In this document: positions 60,983-64,000 of the stretch, piece by piece
Position numbering within the stretch: position 1 is the stretch's first letter
How the letters are laid out: the number at the start of each line of letters is the position of its first letter
DNA from: Alisma plantago-aquatica
Lineage: Eukaryota; Streptophyta; Magnoliopsida; Alismatales; Alismataceae
Direction of reading: 5' to 3'
Length of the DNA: 64,000 nucleotides
NCBI GenBank assembly: GCA_963693085.1
Contig: OY856409.1
Coordinates: 298,758,558-298,822,557 of the forward strand
The notes under the pieces: generated by a model
Seen by the model: the letters and a program-made list of their open reading frames with translations, nothing else
Databases searched by the model: none
Told to the model about the DNA's origin: nothing
Translations under genes and position numbers: made by a program

Positions 60983-62000
60983 CCTTGTTTCTTATCTTTA
61001 CATAAAGATGATGCTTAGTGAAACTAAGAGACAGTAGATATACTTATGTTGTGGATATGCTTAAGATTGTAGATGCATACATACAATATCCATGATTATG
61101 TTGATAACTATACTGTTAATGCTGATTATAATCATGATGCTAACTATCTCATGTTGTTATTAATGTTTAGCATGCTAGCCATGCCTTTGTAACTAGAGAT
61201 GCATAGACTGCTAATCATGCTTATCCAGATAGTTGTGCTTATGTTGTTAGCTCTTCTTATGATATTGATATGTTTAGCCTATTAGACATGGTATTGTTGT
61301 TAGCTATGCTTATGTGGCTAGACTTTTTCATAATGATAGAGATTCTATGTTACTAGACTTGCTCATGATGCTAGACATGCATATGCTACTGAATTTCTTA
61401 TATTGTCAACAAGATAAAGGATGATAGTCTAGCTAATGATTATAGTTATTATTTGATCCTTTATGTATTTTGTTAATCATCAGTGCTGCTGAGCTTATTT
61501 GTTATATATGATTAAACTGCTTAACTATTGAATTACTTAAAAATGTTGTAATCAATAATCATTGTTAGAGGTTATATCTCTTGCTGGGATTGGGTCTCAC
61601 CCTTATGGTTTGCCACATTTTTTTAGGTAATCAACAATGACAAAAATAGAACTGTGGAAGTAAAGAGGAACTACAGTAATGAATCTTTGAGGAAGTTGAT
61701 TAGTTGTCTAGTGTGTCCTAGAGTCATCCCTATATTCTCAGGTCTGGGTAGGAAAAGTTTGTATATGGTTTTTCAAACGAATCAGAATTTTGTTAGCATG
61801 TTAATGCTTGTTTGTGTGGCATATACAAATATTGTTCTCCTGTGTATATATGTCGTGGCTAAGGTGATAGAACAATTTGTATCAAATTATTGTCATAGTA
61901 TGGATACAAGAAAGATATTGGGCTCTTATGCAAATGTTTTTGAGTGGGTATTGATGTTGAAATCAGTTTTAATTTACTCATATTTTTGGGCATGTGATTA
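60983..62000 (+). mobile_element. LTR fragment of element E, part 2
   Basis: This continues the plus-oriented LTR interrupted at 48,129. At 61,566-61,612 it has GTTAGAGGTTATATCTC then GCTGGGATTGGGTCTCACCC, the hairpin block of the LTR family. TATATTCTCAGGTCTGGG (61,730) parallels TGTACTCTCAGGTCTTGG in S. 61,020-61,480 is a low-complexity stretch of ATGCTAGAC/ATGTTGTTAG-like phrases without clear period. The usual LTR terminus and primer site are missing; the sequence passes near 62,000-62,045 straight into the end of gag. The 115-codon frame at 61,654-62,001 lies in LTR sequence and matches nothing. Confidence 0.65.
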
Positions 62001-62045
62001 ATTAGTGATTGATTATGTTTTATGTTTGGATTAATCTCGTTTAGT

Positions 62046-62636
62046 GTAATGGGTTCTCACATTCACCTCCTAAGGGGCACCACAATGCAAGGGTGTTTGT
62101 TGTTACTATTGAAGAGGCTAAGGCAAACCCAAATCATCCGATTGAAGGTAATCTTAAATCTTTTTATTTTATATAAGTATTCGGTCTCATTCCTTCTGTT
62201 ATTCATGATAAATTATTATGTGTAGGCATCATATTCCTTAACGATCAACTTGTTAAAGCCTTATTTTCTTTTAGATATACAAATACCTCCACATTACAAA
62301 ATATGGCATCTATGTTACATTAACATATAACAAATCTAAGATATATTCTTGATGTGGCCACTCCTAGTGGGAAACTATTCTATTCATTACAAAAGACTGA
62401 TGTCATGCCTGTAAAATTCAAAAATTATGGCATTCTCTTTAAATTTATCGTCTTGTCTATTGAACACTTCGATATTACACTTGGTATGGATTGGACGTAC
62501 AAGTATTATGCACACATTGACTGTAGGGAGAAGAGGGTAGTCATCTCTCCACCTAATTTTTATCATTTGGTGATCCCTAGGGGAATTAGATTCTACAATA
62601 ATGATATACTTTCCTCTATAAAATCTTAAAATCTTA
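62046..62636 (+). pseudogene. Gag end and aspartic protease of element E, with intron-like insert
   Basis: It begins with GHHNARVFVVTIEEAKANPNHPIE, equivalent to the start of the element A protease. A 78-bp GT...AG segment follows, then IIFLNDQLVKALF, and from 62,354 an open frame with VMPVKFKNYGILFKFIVLS and FDITLGMDWTYKYYAHIDC. The active-site region (SFRYTNTS) has lost the catalytic DSG. The piece is roughly 55 percent identical to the element A protease. Nearly all of gag, including the zinc knuckle, is deleted upstream. The protease would process the polyprotein; this copy is dead. Confidence 0.85.
62148..62225 (+). other. Putative 78-bp intron in the gag-protease junction (element E)
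   Basis: The coding block ends ATTGAAG (to 62,147). The segment starts GTAATC, is T- and A-rich, ends ATTATGTGTAG, and coding resumes GCATCATATTCC (62,226). The unspliced frame meets TAA at 62,174-62,176. Length and position are identical to the element A segment (5,052-5,129), while the middle has diverged, as expected for an intron under selection mainly at its ends. Confidence 0.6.
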
Positions 62637-63600
62637 TCTCGAAAGGCTGCAAAGTCTTCCTCTCATTAGTCTCAGTGACTAGTCCTAGTACTAGACCCAT
62701 AGAAAGTCTGGCGGTGGAGTGTCATTTTCTTGACATATTTCCAGAGGAGCTTCCTTTGCTGCCTCCTAACTGAGACATATAATTCTCTCTAGATCTTCTT
62801 ACTAGACCCACTCCAATTTCTAGGTCCCTGTATAGGATGGATCCTATTAAGATACTAGAGCTAAAGAAACAATTGCATAGACTTATTGATAATGGCAATA
62901 TTCATCCAAGTGTTTCTTCATGGGGTGTGCCTATTCTCTTTGTAAAGAATAAAGATAGTTCTATGTGCATGTGTATTGAATACGGCATGTTGAACCAAGA
63001 TACTATTAAAAATAAGTACCTTATTCTACATTTATAAATTCCTTGATCAACTTTGTACTACCAAAGTCTTATCAAAAATTGAACTTTGTTCTGTATATCA
63101 CCAACTTAAACACAAACATAGATTTATCTCTAAAACTGCATTCAGAACTCAAATGGGCATTATGAATTTCTAGTGATGTCAATTCAGTTAACCAAAGAAC
63201 CTGGAGTCTTCATGAATCATGAATAATGTCTTTCAACCCTAGCTTGATGAGATTCTAGTTGTTCATTGACGATACTCTGATCTATTTAGATTCTATAGAA
63301 AAACACCATGAACACTTGAAGTAGTCATAAAAGTCTGTCGTGCTCATAACTTCTATGGGAATCTATCAGAATTTGAATCAAGGATTGATAAAGTTATTCT
63401 CCATGGTCTGTCATCACTGGAGGTAGTATATCTATTAATCCTATGAACGTGTCAGTTGTTCTTGATTGATAACCTCCCCATAATTCTTCTAAAATCTAGA
63501 GTTTCTTGGGTCTAGCTAGATATTATTGTCACTTAATCCCCAATTTTTCTAAAGTTTCATTCCCTCTCACTAAGCTTACTCAGAAGGATGAGTGACTTAT
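62637..63600 (+). pseudogene. Reverse transcriptase of element E
   Basis: Entry block FPEELPLLPPN (about 62,740-62,772) is followed by [78 protein letters not shown], then the catalytic box FIDDTLIYLDS (about 63,266-63,298). FLGLARYYCHLIPNFSKVS-like connection sequence follows (63,503-63,557, read over shifts). This is Tekay/Del-type RT in the same order as element A. Stops and shifts are frequent, notably near 63,037, 63,175 and 63,217. Confidence 0.88.
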
Positions 63601-64000
63601 ATGGTCAACTACTTGTGAATCCAGTTTCCAAGAGCTAAAGAAGATATTAACATCAACACATCTTCTGACTTTACTCTCTTCTAATAAAGGGTTAATTTTC
63701 ACTGACGCTTTGAGGAAGGGATTAGGCCATGTTGGACTAAGAGAAGAAGTTAGTGGCTTTAGTATCTCAAAATATAGAACCAAATGAACTCAATTATCCC
63801 ACTCATGATTTGTAATTGGCTGCAAACTGTGCTCTTAAAATTTGAAGGCACTACCTGAATGGGCCAACATTTGACATCTTCACCAACCAAAAAAGTTTGA
63901 AGTATATCCTGATATAGAAGGACCTAAACATACATCAACATAGATGGCTCGAGTATTTAAAGTACTACAATTTCACTATTTCCTATCACCCAGGTAAGAC
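63601..64000 (+). pseudogene. RNase H of element E, running to the window edge
   Basis: The reading shows LIFTDALRKGLG (about 63,692-63,727), then NELNYPTHDL.LAANCALKI.RHYLNGPTFDIFTNQKSLKYIL, LNIHQHRWLEYLKYYNFTISYHPGK. These are the RNase H catalytic region and the conserved end that precedes integrase in Tekay/Del polyproteins. At least one frameshift lies near 63,780. The window stops right where the integrase would begin. An antisense frame at 63,580-63,783 is a shadow. Confidence 0.88.

Overview
The window looks like repeat-rich, intergenic DNA of a flowering plant with a large genome. It is AT-rich, full of (TA)n microsatellites, and almost everything recognisable is LTR-retrotransposon sequence. 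The Ty3/gypsy elements are of the plant Tekay/Del type (chromovirus) and the Athila/Tat type. There is also a Ty1/copia scrap and a tRNA-derived SINE. I see no intact host gene, rRNA gene, tRNA gene or CRISPR array, and every coding region is broken by stops, frameshifts or insertions. The species cannot be fixed from this sequence.

Layout. 1-2,761: end of a minus-strand LTR element (F) with an initiator-tRNA-Met-type primer site. 2,762-11,276: an old minus-strand Tekay/Del-like element (A; gag, protease, RT, RNase H, start of integrase). Its gag is split by a 5,013-bp solo LTR (S, 5,946-10,958, target duplication GACAG). 11,279-14,785: probable leader and degraded 5' LTR of A. 14,790-15,780: minus-strand copia gag/protease remnant. 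17,052-17,708: TA microsatellites with an embedded SINE. 17,709-33,201: AT-rich DNA with no recognised gene, including a possible copia LTR at 24.6-26.0 kb. 33,202-39,679: plus-strand Athila/Tat-like element (B) with LTR, primer site, gag, protease and RT, cut off by the next insertion. 39,680-46,598: minus-oriented LTR plus non-coding internal DNA (C). 46,599-64,000: plus-strand Tekay/Del-like element (E), whose LTR is split by element D and whose protease, RT and RNase H run off the window.

The best-defined object is D (48,130-60,977). It has two 5,570-bp LTRs of identical length, target duplication ATAAC on both sides, and a perfect tRNA-Met primer site. Only 1,708 bp of non-coding DNA lies between the LTRs, so it is a LARD-like non-autonomous element. 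C shares part of that non-coding interior, so this is a family rather than one accident. S, D, C and E have related LTRs (F only weakly), but each LTR has grown its own tandem arrays. S and D carry arrays of a 22-bp inverted repeat built on AAACGGTC. S, C, D and E share a compact block that in S and D forms two hairpins, near the LTR 3' end.

The most unusual signal is a 78-bp GT...AG segment with in-frame stops at the same position of the gag-protease junction in both A and E. Removing it restores the expected spacing of the protein family. It looks like a conserved retrotransposon intron that could control how much protease and polymerase is made.
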